DNA from: Paramecium pentaurelia
Taxonomy: Eukaryota; Ciliophora; Oligohymenophorea; Peniculida; Parameciidae
Assembly (NCBI GenBank): GCA_905183005.1
Contig: CAJJDO010000029.1
Location: forward strand, 340,091-404,090
Direction: 5' to 3'
DNA length: 64,000 nucleotides
Numbering within the stretch: position 1 is the stretch's first letter; every line of letters begins with the position of its first letter. Both the position numbers and the translations under genes were made by a program. Shown piece after piece: positions 39,228 to 51,870 of this stretch. The notes below the pieces were generated by a model, which did not search any database, was not told the origin of the DNA, and saw nothing but the letters and a program-made list of their open reading frames with translations.

Positions 39228-40888
39228 TCAAACCTTCTAATACTTCAATGTCTTCATCTACTTTTCTCTTAACTCTTTTTCTATTTCTAATTTTCTAGTA
39301 TTCTTTTCTCTTTATCTCATAGTCTCTCTTGCATCATTTCTACAATCTAAAACTATCATTATACTCTATCATTAATTATCGCTATCTTTATTCCTCTTCT
39401 AAAATCTATTACTTTCTTCTTTTTTATTCCTATTCCCATTCTAATTAATTTAATCTTTAATTAATCTCTAACTATTTTATTAAATGTTCTCCTGCCTTCT
39501 CTTCTTAAAATATTTTTAATCTTCTCTCCTTTAATCTCTAACCTTAAGCTTAACTATTTGATCTTCTTTCAAATTGATATTTAATCAATTACTCTTTACT
39601 TGCATCCTCTATAGCTTTATTCTAATTAAAACATTACTCAACAAATTACAATCTAAAAATTATGCATTTTATCTTCTTTCTCTTTATTGACCTTAATCTA
39701 ATATTCTGAAAATGTCTTCTTATATTTATCCATATAACTTAACTTTTTCTTTTCTTTCTCTTCAAATTTCTCTCTCCTTTCATAATCCTATGCTGCTAAA
39801 ATTTACTATATTAATAAACTAATAATCTTATACATATGCTTTTTCTATTTTCTATTATTTTAATGCTGATTATGTTTATAATTATTACTTTGTCCATTAT
39901 TTAGATTCCTCTATGTATTTTAATTTCTTTAAATTTTATTACTCTTTTTTTTCTGATTACTCCTTTTAATATTAATTAAATTTATCTTTATCATTTAAAG
40001 CACCCATTGATTTTTAAAGAATTCTTAAAAAATGTTCCTCTTTTATTTATTTTTGTTCTTCATGAAAATCTTGTAATAATGACATCTACTTTTTTAATTG
40101 TTTATCTTTTCTCTACATCTTCTCCTCCAATATAGCCTATCTTTATTATTAATCTTTTTGCATTCTATCTTTATGTAATTGTAATCTCTTTGAATTTAAT
40201 TCCTCTTATTCTTTTAATTATCTAGCTTACCATTATTAATATTCCTCCAAATTCATTTCAGCTTTCATTTACTTTGCTTCAATCTCAAAACGAAACTTCT
40301 AAAATTCTTTTTCATCTTCAATTAATTTTCTTTATATGCTATATTACTTCTCTATCCATTTCTGATTATGTGATTGAATCTATTAATCCCTTTAAGCTCG
40401 ATAAAATTGAAAACTGCTTTTATACATTCTAGTTTAACCATCACTTGTACTAGACAATAAACCTCCAGTTTGAGTCATTAAATCAGTTGGAGCTGTTTCA
40501 GGTTTTATATTAGGTTAACTTTATAATCTTAAAAATCGTTGTGATTTTTGCTTTAACTATTCTAATTTATCTATCTCAAACATAATCGAATTTATATGCA
40601 TATCAATATCTTTAAGCAAAATTTTGTAATAATCATTTTCTGTTGAATGGGGCTCTACATCTCTTCTCAATAATCCAAACTAATCTATTTTTTTATTATT
40701 ACATCTTAAACTAAAGTTATTCTCTTTTCTACTTTAGTTTGTGAAATTTTATTAATTTTCTTTATTTTATCTAATTCATCCCATTTAAATCCTTCTATAT
40801 ACAATAAATGAGTTATTGATTTATCATGTTCTAATTCTTCTGTATTGCGTTTTTCTAAATCTTTATATCGTTCAAGCAGTTACTCCAT
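39228..40888 (-). CDS. Long coiled-coil protein
   Basis: Four introns (23, 28, 28 and 25 nt) leave 519 codons; ATG 40886-40888, TGA 39228-39230. The 25-nt intron near the end is required to avoid a TGA and yields ENDARETMRQREKNTRKLEI. Nearly the whole protein is Gln/Glu/Lys coiled coil (for example MQRKDKQLKKQMSLLQDFHE, and QILEEEQRQRQLMIE). The first 100 residues are less repetitive (HLLYIEGFKWDELDKIKKIN). A cytoskeletal or basal-body role is common for such ciliate proteins but is only inference. It lies 57 bp upstream of the next minus-strand gene. Confidence 0.65.
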
Positions 40889-42000
40889 GAAGACTGACTT
40901 CAAAATTAATATAAAATTTATTATTGATTATAAATCTTTATATCTAGTTATCTTATATTTTTTAATGATAATTAACATAATTAGTTAATCAAATCACCAT
41001 ATTTCAAAGTGATACCTTAAGATAATTCTTAATTCCTAATTCAATAAAAGAATAAGCAATATTTATGAAAATTACATTCTATTATTATAAGATATTCATT
41101 ATTATCATCATATAAATTATAGTTATCTCATTTGCTTTCAATAATATTAAAGTATAGTATTATTGCAAAAAAAATAAAATTCCAAAATATTCCTAAATTA
41201 ATTCATAAATAAACTCCAATTTACACATCAAATATCTACTTTAAATAAATAGTATATTTAATAAAAAATATATATACTACTTTGCTAATTAATATAAAAA
41301 TTATATTGATTTATTTAATCTTATTTTATATCTTTTCTTTTTTATAAGTAATATATTGGATTTCTCAAATTCTTTAAGTATGTTTAAAACTACTATTCAA
41401 TATCATAAAATTTTAGTTTATTTATTTTTTAATAGTTAGATATCAATAAATATATAAATAGAATATCAATAAATTAAGATTAAAAATTTTGGATTTTCAT
41501 CCACAATTGAAATTTCAAATTAATTCTAATTAAATTACAATTGAATAATTGTATAAATGATCATAATATACATTATTTATTGATTATTATTTAGATAGTT
41601 ATATAATGGATCTTATTAAAGTTTATAAATCTAGAAATATTAACTTCATATTAATCATTTTTATTTATTTATGATAAATATAAAGTTAAAATAATTTGTT
41701 CTTTATTATTAATTTTTTGTATCATATTTCTTAATTTCTATTAAAATATTATGATAAATATCAGCATTAACTCTAAAAAAACTTAAATAAATATCATAAA
41801 TAATTAATTATTTGGGGAATCCAATAATATTATTATATCATATTAATTCATTTTATATTGGTTAAGATAAAAGTTTTCAAATATAATGCAAAGTTTAAGT
41901 CTTAAGTAAAAACAAATTAGATTTTTAAAAATAAATGCTCAAATTCCAAAAAAAGAATTAAAACTAAACTTAAACCTGCTTTAAAAAAGTATATGGAAGC
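40889..42000. other. AT-rich divergent intergenic region
   Basis: 1.1 kb of very AT-rich DNA between divergent starts at 40888 (minus) and 42001 (plus). An ATG at 41887 opens a frame overlapping the next gene, but it is out of frame with its conserved part. Probably holds promoters only; nothing else was identified. Confidence 0.4.
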
Positions 42001-43988
42001 ATGGACCTATTCGGATAGCCTCCTGCGTTTAAAATTCTCAAAAAAGAAAAATTTACAACATCCTTAGGATTTTTGTTTACGGTTGGTATTTCAGTGGTGT
42101 GTGTTCTTTATACAATAATATAATTGGATGATTTATACTCTCAAACAGGGCCTAGAGTAACAATGTCTGAAGAACAAGTTGTAGACACAAGTGTAATAAT
42201 TAAAAATAATTAAGGCATACTCGTTGGAGATGAAAAATTATACAATTGGAATTACGATGGCTAATATATCATTAGGATCTCTTTAAACACTAGGAACTCA
42301 TTTTACAATGACTGTATAAAATTGTAAAAGAGTCAGATCCATAGACCCAACCACTAACAAAACTGTGATATCCTAAAAGTAAATAAATATTCTATGTAGT
42401 TGTACTATATACCCAACTGAGCCATGTGGTTAATAACATTTTGTAACAGATTTATAAAAGGCATATTTTTCAAAAATTAAACTTGGATTTGTTCAATGTT
42501 TTAATGTAGAATAGTGGCAAAATAATCCACCTGTAAGTATATTTTTCTAACCTTTAGTAACTTTAAGGGACTGTTTAAGGAACAGTATATTAATATCTAT
42601 AGATAACAATCGCTCAATGTAAAAATACCACAAATAAAACTGATTGTGCTCCTTAAGAAAAAATATGGAAAGAGTTATAAACAGGGTATTATGCAGTTCA
42701 TTTAATTGATAATTTGGTTTAAATGAAAAATCCTGGGACTCCATTCAAAGACATAATTAATTTACAATATACCACATTTTCAAATTCAACATCAAAATCT
42801 ATATTTTAGAGTTTCAAGATTACTCAATCTGATACAGATACTGGATATATAATGGAAGATATTTAAACAGAATATGGATTAGTTTAATCATAAAATAGAG
42901 AAAGTCAAGATAATTATAATAATTAATTTATTGTCTAACATATAATAAATTTAGATTCAAGATAAGCATCTTATAATAGAGAATATTAAAAGCTATAAGA
43001 TATTTTTGGTAATGTTGGGGGTCTATGGCAAATTTTATTTTTGGCCATGAGTGCATTATTACAGCCAGTAACATCAACATTCATGAATTTGCAGATGGCT
43101 AATAAATTATTTAGATTTGAAAATGAAAGTAATCAGGAAGGTTTATAAGCATAATAAAGTTCAGATTCAATAGATGAAATAAAAGAAAATATGAAAAAGT
43201 CTGGATCACCAACAAAAGTAAATGTTAAAGGTTCTTAATAATTTGATCTTGAAAGTAGAAAGTCTTATACTAGCAAACGTTCTCTTGGAGGATAAAAATC
43301 TATGAGTAAATCAGTTTTCGTTAAAAGTGTTGATAAAGTTAATAATTATAAATAGATGATAGAATTATTAAAAAAGAGGAAATAATCTTTAAATTTATCT
43401 ATGAGAGATATTATAATAATGAGTTTTGGATGTAGAAAAAAAGAGAAATAACTTATTAATTATGCAACTGAAAAATTTATGAATAAATTAGATATTGCTA
43501 ATTTGATATCAAAAGTATATGAAATAGATAGATTAAAATTAATATTATTAAATGAGTAGTAATAAAAACTATTTAATTATTTACCTAAACCCATTATTCC
43601 TGAATCTCTATTTGGAGATGATTTTCATAAGAAAATGAAAATTGTAGAATAAAAATAAGCATATAAGGTTATACTTTAAGATGAAAAACCTGAATTTATG
43701 AGATTATAAGAAGCATTCGTAGCATATGTAAAAATATAATAGAAAGATGAAATTTCAGAAGTTGATAAAAAGATTCTTGATATTCTTGATGAAGATATCT
43801 TAGAATTATTCGAAAATTTGCATAGTAACACTTCAAAATTAGAAAACATCTTTTAAGATAGTCCTATGAAATTACAATTATAATTTTCTGATATTGAATC
43901 TCCAAAATCTAATTTCTAACCTGAATTTGATGAAGATATGGCTAATTAAATACCGGTTCTTCCTGCCATGCTTAGATCTTAAGAATGA
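42001..43988 (+). CDS. Two-TM membrane protein of a ciliate-type family
   Basis: Two introns (34 nt, gtagac...attaag, and 25 nt, gtaagt...ctttag) leave 643 codons; ATG 42001, TGA 43986-43988. The start MDLFGQPPAFKILKKEKFTT leads into TM1 (GFLFTVGISVVCVLYTIIQL). A large extracytoplasmic part with cysteines follows (VQNCKRVRSIDPTTNKTV; ILCSCTIYPTEPCGQQHF; AQCKNTTNKTDCAPQE). TM2 is IFGNVGGLWQILFLAMSALL, then a cytosolic C-terminal region of about 290 residues. Short-N-terminus proteins with FG-x-P and this GG-W/L TM2 are, from memory, a large expanded group in Paramecium and Tetrahymena without known function. The Asn-x-Thr sites in the loop may be glycosylated. Confidence 0.65.
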
Positions 43989-44224
43989 AATATAGATATT
44001 AATATAAAAATTAAATTGCTTTATTTATAGTTTTATTTACTTACATTTATTCTAAAGAAATTCATAAATTAAAAAAAATGAAAGTTTTTTCAGTAATATG
44101 ATATTATAATTAATTTTTTAATGAATTAATTAATACTTCACATTTTAATGTTAATAAGAAACCTTTTATTAAGAATTTTATTCCTATTTACAAATTATAT
44201 TATCAATTAAAATACATATTACAT

Positions 44225-45214
44225 ATGTCTAATTTTCTATATAATCAAAAATTGGGTAAAGAAGAAAAAATCATCTGTTCATCTAAATCAATCAAAAAGG
44301 AAAAAAGAAGAAATTAATATACTATAGAATTCAAATTCGGTAGTGATATAGATGTAACTAAACTTAAGTAAGTTATTCAAATTAATCAATAAATCCCTGC
44401 TTATATACCATTAAATATAACATTCAGACTTGAATCTGATATTTTGATTCCAATTTAATTGGATTCTAATCTTTAATTAGGTGCTTTATCTATAGATCCA
44501 ATCTCCTATAATTATCGAATTGTTTAGTATGTTAAACATCATAATAATTACTTATTTTATTTTGAGCCAATAGATAGACCCTTTACTCCTCTCTAAATTG
44601 TAAAAACCACCTTAGAAAAATATCATCCATCTTTAGGAGAGCTATTTGAGTCTTTTCATTTCAATATGTTGAAAAAAAATAAATTCACTGTTTCTACTGA
44701 GGAAGAAATTAAGGAATATGAAAACAGCATTAAAAACTCTTTTGCAGTTTATATATAAAAGAAATAAAAAGGCAAAATAACTACTTTGATAAAGTCAATT
44801 AATGCCTAATACTTGTAATTAATGGGAATCAATGACTAAATATTGCAGGACTATATTAATTAAACAGGACTGTTACCATGGTGTTTTTCTAATGACCATC
44901 AATAATTTATAAGTTAAATAAGAGGAATGTTTTAAGGAGCCCATTAGCAAATTAAAAGTTCAATACAAGCAATAAACTATAATGGATAATTATTTCAAGT
45001 AAATATAACTCCAAAAATATTTCATACATATAATTAAGAAGATGATTCTTATTTATAATTTATGTACTTTTAATAAGAATATAATTCCTAAATTATGACT
45101 TAAAACTAAATAGGTTAAAACATGATTGAATATTTTAATTTAAAATCGAAAATGGTTAAATAGGATATTATTGAAAATGATTAAATTAGAAGATGCAAAT
45201 ATAGAACAATTTGA
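44225..45214 (+). CDS. Hypothetical protein
   Basis: 330 codons without intron, ATG 44225, TGA 45212-45214. Basic N terminus (KSIKKEKRRNQYTIEFKFGS), then a folded-looking centre (NYLFYFEPIDRPFTPLQIV; TLEKYHPSLGELFESFHFNM; MGINDQILQDYINQTGLLPW), a Gln-rich segment and a basic end. No TM or signal peptide. The PWCFSNDHQQFISQIRGMFQ block has the feel of a PAS-like region, but I cannot support that. Confidence 0.6.
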
Positions 45215-45366
45215 TAATATCACAAAGTATTTAATTTATAAGACATCATATTATATAAACAATCTAATATAATATATCCTTTTTCGAAAGTTCTTTAATT
45301 CTTAATTAAAATATAAAATATAGTTATAAAAATAAATATTATAATATTTATAATGAATAAACTTAC

Positions 45367-46213
45367 TCATCCAAATATCATTAGTAATGGTGCCACAAAA
45401 GGACAAAATATTGTTATACATAACTTGATCACATTCCATAACATTCCTTTTCCTAAGTATAGACCTATACCTGCAACCATTGTTTTTGACATTGGCATAT
45501 ATTGTCCCACTATAGATAATAATGGAGCAGCAATATATGATGCTCTTTTTAATGTATTAATCAAAAACTTAACTACACTTTGAGCTGTTTGAGTTTAAGG
45601 ATTTTAAGTTGATCTCAAAGCAACTTTAGCTGTCTTTAGAGTAGGCATTAAAAAGGGTTATAAAGCAGACAAACTTGTATATAAAGGGATGGCTATATAA
45701 GCAAACTTTGAAATAAATCCAAGAGCTGACATAATCTTATTACTATAAGTTTTAAATTTTTCTACAGCTTTTTCCATCCAGTGTTTTGGTTTATAAATAA
45801 CTTCAATATAGAGTGGTTCATAAGCAAATTAATATTATTACTCATCTTGGGAGAACATTTGATTATTGAAAAATATCTAAAAGGACTTGACATTCTATTT
45901 AAAGAACTCACTGATTTATATTAAATTATTTGGAGTCTTTGAATTTGGATTAACAACAAGATCAACAATTTTCTTTCTTATAGATATAAATTACCTTTAC
46001 GTGTATAGTTTCATCTGATGTTAATATTGTTTATCTAAAGTCAACTTCATAATACTAAGTTAAATCTTAAATGCATATTATATCCTAAAGATGTTCATTA
46101 TTGCTTTAATCAACTTTATTCTTGATTAAGGCTTTATCTTTCCGTATTTTTTATTTTGCAGTCATAAATTCAATATGAATAACATTCTGTTAAACTTTGT
46201 TACTATTACCCAT
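45367..46213 (-). CDS. Hypothetical protein with hydrophobic C-terminal half
   Basis: One 22-nt intron (gtaatttatatctataagaaag) leaves 275 codons; ATG 46211-46213, TGA 45367-45369. The N-terminal half is soluble (IHIEFMTAKQKIRKDKALIK; DIICIQDLTQYYEVDFRQT). The second half has amphipathic and hydrophobic stretches (IMSALGFISKFAYIAIPLYT; ASYIAAPLLSIVGQYMP; LCITIFCPFVAPLLMIFG), ending in a hydrophobic tail, so tail-anchored or membrane-associated. It converges with the preceding plus-strand gene across 152 bp. MGNSNK at the start could be an N-myristoylation site (Gly2, Ser5-like context). No family recognised. Confidence 0.55.
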
Positions 46214-47260
46214 TTTCTATAAAATAATTATAATATGTATAAAAATAATTAAAAATGCTTATAAATTTATTTTCTTAGTATTATAGAGTTTCCATTAAAA
46301 AATTATTAATAATTCCAACTTGAAGACCATTCATTTTGAATTAACAATCTTTGCAATCTTTTTAAATTCTTATTTATATCAATAAATGACTTTTCTTATT
46401 CAAACTAATCTTCTCTTTATTTTCTTATAATCTCTATGGGTTTTTCTTTATAGTTAATTCTAAAAAATATAATTTATCTAATATAATATAGAATTAGTGA
46501 AATATATAATATTTATTAAGATTAGAGTAATATTTATTTTAAACATTTTTCATTATGTTTGAATTTTGTCAATTAATAAAAAAATCTAAAGTTATTTATA
46601 AGCGCTCTCTCTCAATTACTTAAAATAATTTTCAAAATTTTCAAATATTAAATATGCTTTTTACTATAAATATTTTGATTGAAATCTAAGTAAAGATCGG
46701 TTAGATTAAATATTACTTAATTAGTCATATTTAATATTTTCAATAATGATCAAAATTATGAAAGATAAAAATATTTGTAAGAATTCAAAATATCCGTATT
46801 TTTTAATTAATATCCTATGAAGTTATTGTAAATCAATAACCTTATTTATAAAGAATACTAGTGACAATATTTAAGTGATAATAATGAGTTTATCATTTTA
46901 ACTGTTTGGAAATTTGATATAATAATATTATTGGAACCCTCATATATGATATTATATAATTCGGTTTCATTCTAAGAAAGGTGTAAATTTGGTAATACTA
47001 TAAATGAAGTTGATCTAAAAGAATTCAAGGATTCATGTCATAAATAAATCTTTTAACGATGTAGGTAAACTGAAAAAAATAAGCAAAATTCTTAATTTAT
47101 GTTCTACTTTATAATGTGATAGCTTAAAAACAAATATTTAACACAAAAATTTCAAATTAATATGTTCTAATATTCAGGAGGAAAATAAATATATATTGAG
47201 TACTTATAAATATAAAATCTAACAAATTCATTAATAAAAATAAAATTTTAAATTAGCAAC
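46214..47260. other. Intergenic region with a possible coding fragment
   Basis: Mostly AT-rich spacer. On the minus strand at about 46260-46455 there is a coding-like frame (RINYKEKPIEIIRKQRED, EKSFIDINKNLKRLQRLLIQ, NEWSSSWNYQQFFNG) without an ATG. Joining it to an upstream ATG would need an 85-nt intron, which is out of range for the other introns here. It may be a gene remnant or an unresolved exon. Confidence 0.3.
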
Positions 47261-47473
47261 ATGAAATAGCAAAAAAAGATAAGGTATAAGATTAATAATA
47301 TCATTAGAAAGACTCACCGACGCATTATATAAGTAATATAAATTATTTAGGAAGACTGCTTTGACTCTTGGGTGAATACTAACGAGTATTTATTAACAAA
47401 GTTCAGCACTCCTTCTTGTGGCATCTCTTAGGCTCCAGGATCTATGTTAGATGTTCTTTTAAAATCTGATTGA
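47261..47473 (+). CDS. Small hypothetical protein (62 aa)
   Basis: ATG 47261; a 24-nt intron (47284-47307, gtataa...attag) gives 63 codons to TGA 47471-47473. The DNA here is visibly more GC-rich than its surroundings. The product (MKQQKKIRKTHRRIIQVI, then CFDSWVNTNEYLLTKFST and PSCGISQAPGSMLDVLL) has real protein composition. The N terminus is basic and the remainder polar, with two cysteines. No family recognised. Confidence 0.5.
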
Positions 47474-48043
47474 ATTTAGCTTCTACTTATATTTATTTAA
47501 TTAATTAAAAAGAAATACAGACAAGTTGAATGAAGTGGATTACCAAGATTTAATGTTCAAATGAAAATAAAAACATAAGAACAAATCAGGATCCATAGAT
47601 ATTTAATTTAGAATATATAAGTCTTAACTTTAAATTTTCTATTATAAATATTAATATTATTTGATGTATATATATTATATCATTCTTGGTTTGAATAAAT
47701 GGAAGAATATAAATGAGATGGTTAGTAAATCTTGAATACAAAATTTGAACTAGATCTGATTTAATTTAAAAGAATAGATGTTAAGAACATTTTTTGAATT
47801 GAGTTTATTTTAACTAGAATAATTGATCAACTTACTAATTTTGTGTAAAAATTATAGGAACTAAAAAATGCTATAAGAAAATTTGAGTTTATTTGATTTG
47901 GAATGATGGAATGAATTATGAAATAATATGAATTTATGTGGGTAGAATGGTTATAAGAATTTACAAATGAATTAAATGGAGAAAAAGATTAAATGATATT
48001 AAAAAGGTCTTATTTTTATTTTAAATTTCAAAATAATTATTAA
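47474..48043. other. Intergenic spacer upstream of PPKL
   Basis: AT-rich, several short ATG-initiated frames but none sustained. Should contain the PPKL promoter. No other element seen. Confidence 0.4.
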
Positions 48044-50572
48044 AATGAATAATTTTGAAAAGGTTGATGCTTTTGGATAATTGCCATTAGCTAGGTTTGG
48101 ACATACAATTACTTATATTGCAAAGGGAAAAGCGATCTTATTTGGTGGTAAGGATAATTAAATTAATTCAGGTGCAACTGGTGATACTGGGAAATATAAC
48201 ATTACAGGTGACACATTCTCATTTGATATGCAGACTAAATAATGGAAAAGGATTGAAGGTAATTAAAAATATAAAAATTTTAGTGTAGGGAACTGCACCT
48301 AACCCAAGAGCAGCACATGCAGCAGTGTGTGTTGATATAAATTAAATAGTAATTTATGGTGGAGCTACAGGAGGTATAAGAATTGATTTATTATGGTAGG
48401 TGGTAGTTTAGCATCAGATGATTTATATTTGTTAGATTTAAGATCAGCAGATGATATTGGATAATGGACTGTAGTACCAGTAGTTGGAACAACTCCAGGA
48501 AGAAGGTATGGACATACACTTACATTTACTAAACCATTTTTAATTGCATTTGGAGGAAATACAGGATAAGAACCAGTTAATGATTGTTGTATGAATTAAT
48601 CATTTAAAATAAGGGTGTGTTAATGTTGAAAAGAGTCCTATTACTTGGGTGAGATTAGAATGCAAATCTGAATAACCAATAGCTAGAGTATATCATTCAG
48701 CTAGTATTTGTACAAATGGTAGTGCAAATGGAATGGTTGTAGCATATGGTGGTCGTTCAAATGATTAATAAGCATTAAATGATGCATGGGGATTAAGAAG
48801 ACATAGAGATGGAAGATGGGATTGGGTAAGAGCTCCATATAAACTTGATAAAGAATAACCAATTGGTAGATATTAACATTCTACTTTGTTTGTCTATAGC
48901 ATGCTTATTGTTATAGGAGGTAGAACAGGGAATGTAGGTGAAATGCTCACAATTGATGTTTATGACACTGAAACTTCTGAATGGTCTAAATTCAATAGTA
49001 TTTAGAGATTCAGACATTCTTCTTGGTTGGTTGATACCAATATATATGTTTATGGTGGATTCGAATTAGATTCACCAAATATACCAACTGATATCATTTC
49101 TAAAATTAATTTGAATAAATTACTATTACCAAGTGAACCTTTAACTAATAAGTTAGCCTAATATTAATAAGCATAAAGAAAGTATACTCTCTATATTTAT
49201 TTAGTGTATCCCCTCAATCACTTTCACCTTAGATGAGTCCTGCTTCTACAGATACATCCAATTCTTCATTAAATAATTCATTGATGCAAAAAAAAGGAAC
49301 ACCAAATAGTTAAATAAATACTTAAAAATAATAAAAACCATTTTTATAAAATCAAGTTGAAAAACCCTCTTTTAAATTCATTAATTAGGCTATTGTTGCT
49401 GAAGAGAGTAGAGACTCAAAAGTCTAGAATAAAAAACCTAGGCTTCCATAATCTGCTTAAGATAACAATATTGCTCATTTGTTTATTAATACACTATTAT
49501 AACCAAAGACTTTTATTAACCTTCAAGAAAATGCTAAATTTTTATTTTAAGCATAACATATTATTATGCTTTGTGATTAAGCTGAGGCAGTTATCAAAGA
49601 ATAACCTATGGTATTAAGATGCAAAGCTCCAATAAAGATTTTTGGGGATATTCATGGATAATATTCAGATTTAATGAGATTCTTTGATTTATGGGGATCA
49701 CCTTTTGTTGATGGTAAGGATAGTGATATTGAAGCATTTGATTATCTCTTTTTAGGAGATTATGTTGATAGAGGTAACCACTCTCTTGAAACCATCTGTT
49801 TACTTTTAGCATTAAAAGTCAGATATCCAGAATCTATTCATTTAATTAGAGGAAATCATGAAGATAAATGGATTAATAATGGATTTGGATTTTCAGAAGA
49901 ATGTGCATAAAGATTAGGTGAGGATCCAAATGATGATGATTCTGTTTTTGCAAGAGTTAATAGATTATTTGAATGGTTACCATTAGCTGCTATTGTTGAA
50001 GATAAAATAATCTGTTTACATGGTGGTATTGGTAGCTAATTAAATTATGTTGCTGAAATTGAAAATCTTTAAAGACCTCTTGAAGTAATACATGAAGTTA
50101 CAACTCCAGAATAATAATTAGTTGTAGATATTTTATGGTCTGATCCTACTGATTCTGATTAAGATTTTGGAATCTAACCAAATATTATAAGAGATCCTGC
50201 AGGAACTGGAAACATTGTAAAATTTGGTCCTGATAGAGTTATTAATTTTTTAATAAAAAACAGTCTTTCTCTTATAATTCGTGCTCATGAATGTGTCATG
50301 GATGGATTTGAAAGATTTGCAGGTACTATTATTCTCTTATATATTTAGGTGGTCAATTATTGACTGTATTTAGTGCTACTGATTATTGTGGTAGACATAA
50401 AAATGCAGGAGCAGTACTGATTTTAAAAAGAAATCTAGAGATTGTTCCTAAATTAATATATCCATAAAATCTAAATGCTCACAATTGGATTGAAGATGAA
50501 GAAACACTTAAAAAAAGGCCACCAACACCACCTCGTTGGAAAAACTAGGGTCAACGTAAAAGTTACGAATGA
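48044..50572 (+). CDS. Kelch-repeat PPP-family Ser/Thr phosphatase (PPKL / BSU1-like)
   Basis: Protein phosphatase with an N-terminal Kelch propeller. Six Kelch units are visible (RFGHTITYIA...LFGG; PRAAHAAVCV...VIYGG; RRYGHTLTFT...AFGG; ARVYHSASIC...AYGG; GRYQHSTLFV...VIGG; FRHSSWLVDT...YGG). A Ser/Gln/Asn-rich linker precedes the PP1-like catalytic domain: IFGDIHGQ (about 49646), GDYVDRG (about 49761), RGNHE (about 49850), HGGIG (about 50019), RAHE and SATDYCGRHKNAGA. All metal ligands are present. Five introns (25, 26, 28 or 25, 23 and 26 nt). After their removal the length is 3n+1: the run of five A at 48057-48061 puts the ATG at 48044 out of frame with the Kelch domain. With one A fewer the start would read MNNFEKVDAFGQLPLARF. 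PPKL phosphatases occur in plants and alveolates; in Plasmodium one is needed for ookinete development. Confidence 0.92.
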
Positions 50573-50656
50573 TCTAAATTAAATTAGTTATTAAATTATT
50601 TTCAATTTCTAATTAAATTTTTAATAATAATTATTATTATATATAGTAATAAAAAT

Positions 50657-51675
50657 TCATTTTTTGAATGAAGGTGAACAATATTTTTCACTTAGATCAA
50701 ATGAGGAATCTCTTCTCAATAATTATGTATAGAAATTATTAGTTTTTAGTTAATTTTCATTAACTTTATTCAAAATCTCCAAGAATTTACTTGGCTAACT
50801 ATTTGATCTTTATTTATCAGGAGTTTAATTTGTTGGTGTTGTTACTTGAGTTGATTAAGGTGACATTAACCTTGATACAGATTATCCCTATTATTATTCT
50901 GTTTTCAAAAGAGATGTTTAAACTATTTTTATCTCTAATTCACTATCCTCAAATAAACCTCCAAGTATTTTTTAATCCGTTGCCTTTTTATATACTCTTC
51001 CCAAATAAACATTCTAAGTCTCCATTTTACCAAGACTTTATTATATATCTTACACTCTCTTATTATATTGACCCATTATCTATTTATATGGTAGTAATTC
51101 AATTTATAGAATTATATTATCAAGATTAACTTCAATGTCACTATACATTTATAGTAATTCATTGTGACTCTCCTTAATTTCTTATTACTTTTATTCAAAC
51201 ATAGTTAAAGCTTTGCTTTACATTTCATTTAAATAGTCAATTTATTCTTTTAGTTTGTGGTCTAAAGTAGTTGTCATTATATGATAATGTTCTCGTACTT
51301 TATCTTTTTATTTTTCACAAAATCGAACCAAATCTTCTTTTTTCTCAAGAAGACTTTATTCACTTTGATCTATTGTTAAAAATGTTTATGAAATTGTTTC
51401 AAGAAACTGTTGTATTTATTCTTATCTAACTTATGTTTAATCAGACTCAATATCATCAACCTATTTCTAAAATGAAGTTTACCTTGTATCCTTAACTAAC
51501 CAAAGCAATTGCACATTTGGAACAAACTAAATCAGTCAAGTTAAACTTTGGTTTTGCAAATGGAACACCAACAATTTTATATTTTGCCTAATTTTTAAGC
51601 TTTTCTTACCTTCTTATTTTAATGAGCTTTGCAAATTGGATCAGCCAAATTAAATACTTCATTTTCTTTATTCAT
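50657..51675 (-). CDS. Zinc-binding coiled-coil (B-box/RBCC-like) protein
   Basis: Two 22-nt introns leave 325 codons; ATG 51673-51675, TGA 50657-50659, 84 bp beyond the convergent PPKL stop. The N-terminal 60 residues have spaced Cys/His (DPICKAHQNKK; DLVCSKCAIALV), a possible small zinc site. A long coiled coil follows (LLEKKEDLVRFCEKQKDKVR; HKLKEQIDYLNEMQSKAL; MYSDIEVNLDNIILQIELLP), then a Ser/Thr/Gln-rich tail (SVSRLMSPQSTQVTTPTN) ending SEKYCSPSFKK. The layout resembles ciliate B-box plus coiled-coil proteins, but the Cys/His pattern is too short to call a full B-box. Confidence 0.55.
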
Positions 51676-51870
51676 CTGTTAACGATTAAAATTAATTGAA
51701 AACACTAATAAATATTATTCAGTAGAATAATATTTATTTATTCCCGCTATTTTTATCATGCAGTTATTCTGTAGTTTATATATTAATAGAAGATTAAATT
51801 AGATCTAACAATAATCTAGAGATATTTTTTAATACAAAAATTTAATATATCTATATATAAATTTTACACA

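Noticed and set aside
49357..49812. Small proteins overlapping the PPKL linker and catalytic domain
   Set aside because: Alternative-frame readings; the PPP motifs fix the correct frame.
50791..51129. Plus-strand hydrophobic protein opposite the coiled-coil gene
   Set aside because: It is antisense to the 325-codon coiled-coil gene and consists of Leu/Ile/Tyr-rich translation of AT-rich DNA, with no other support.
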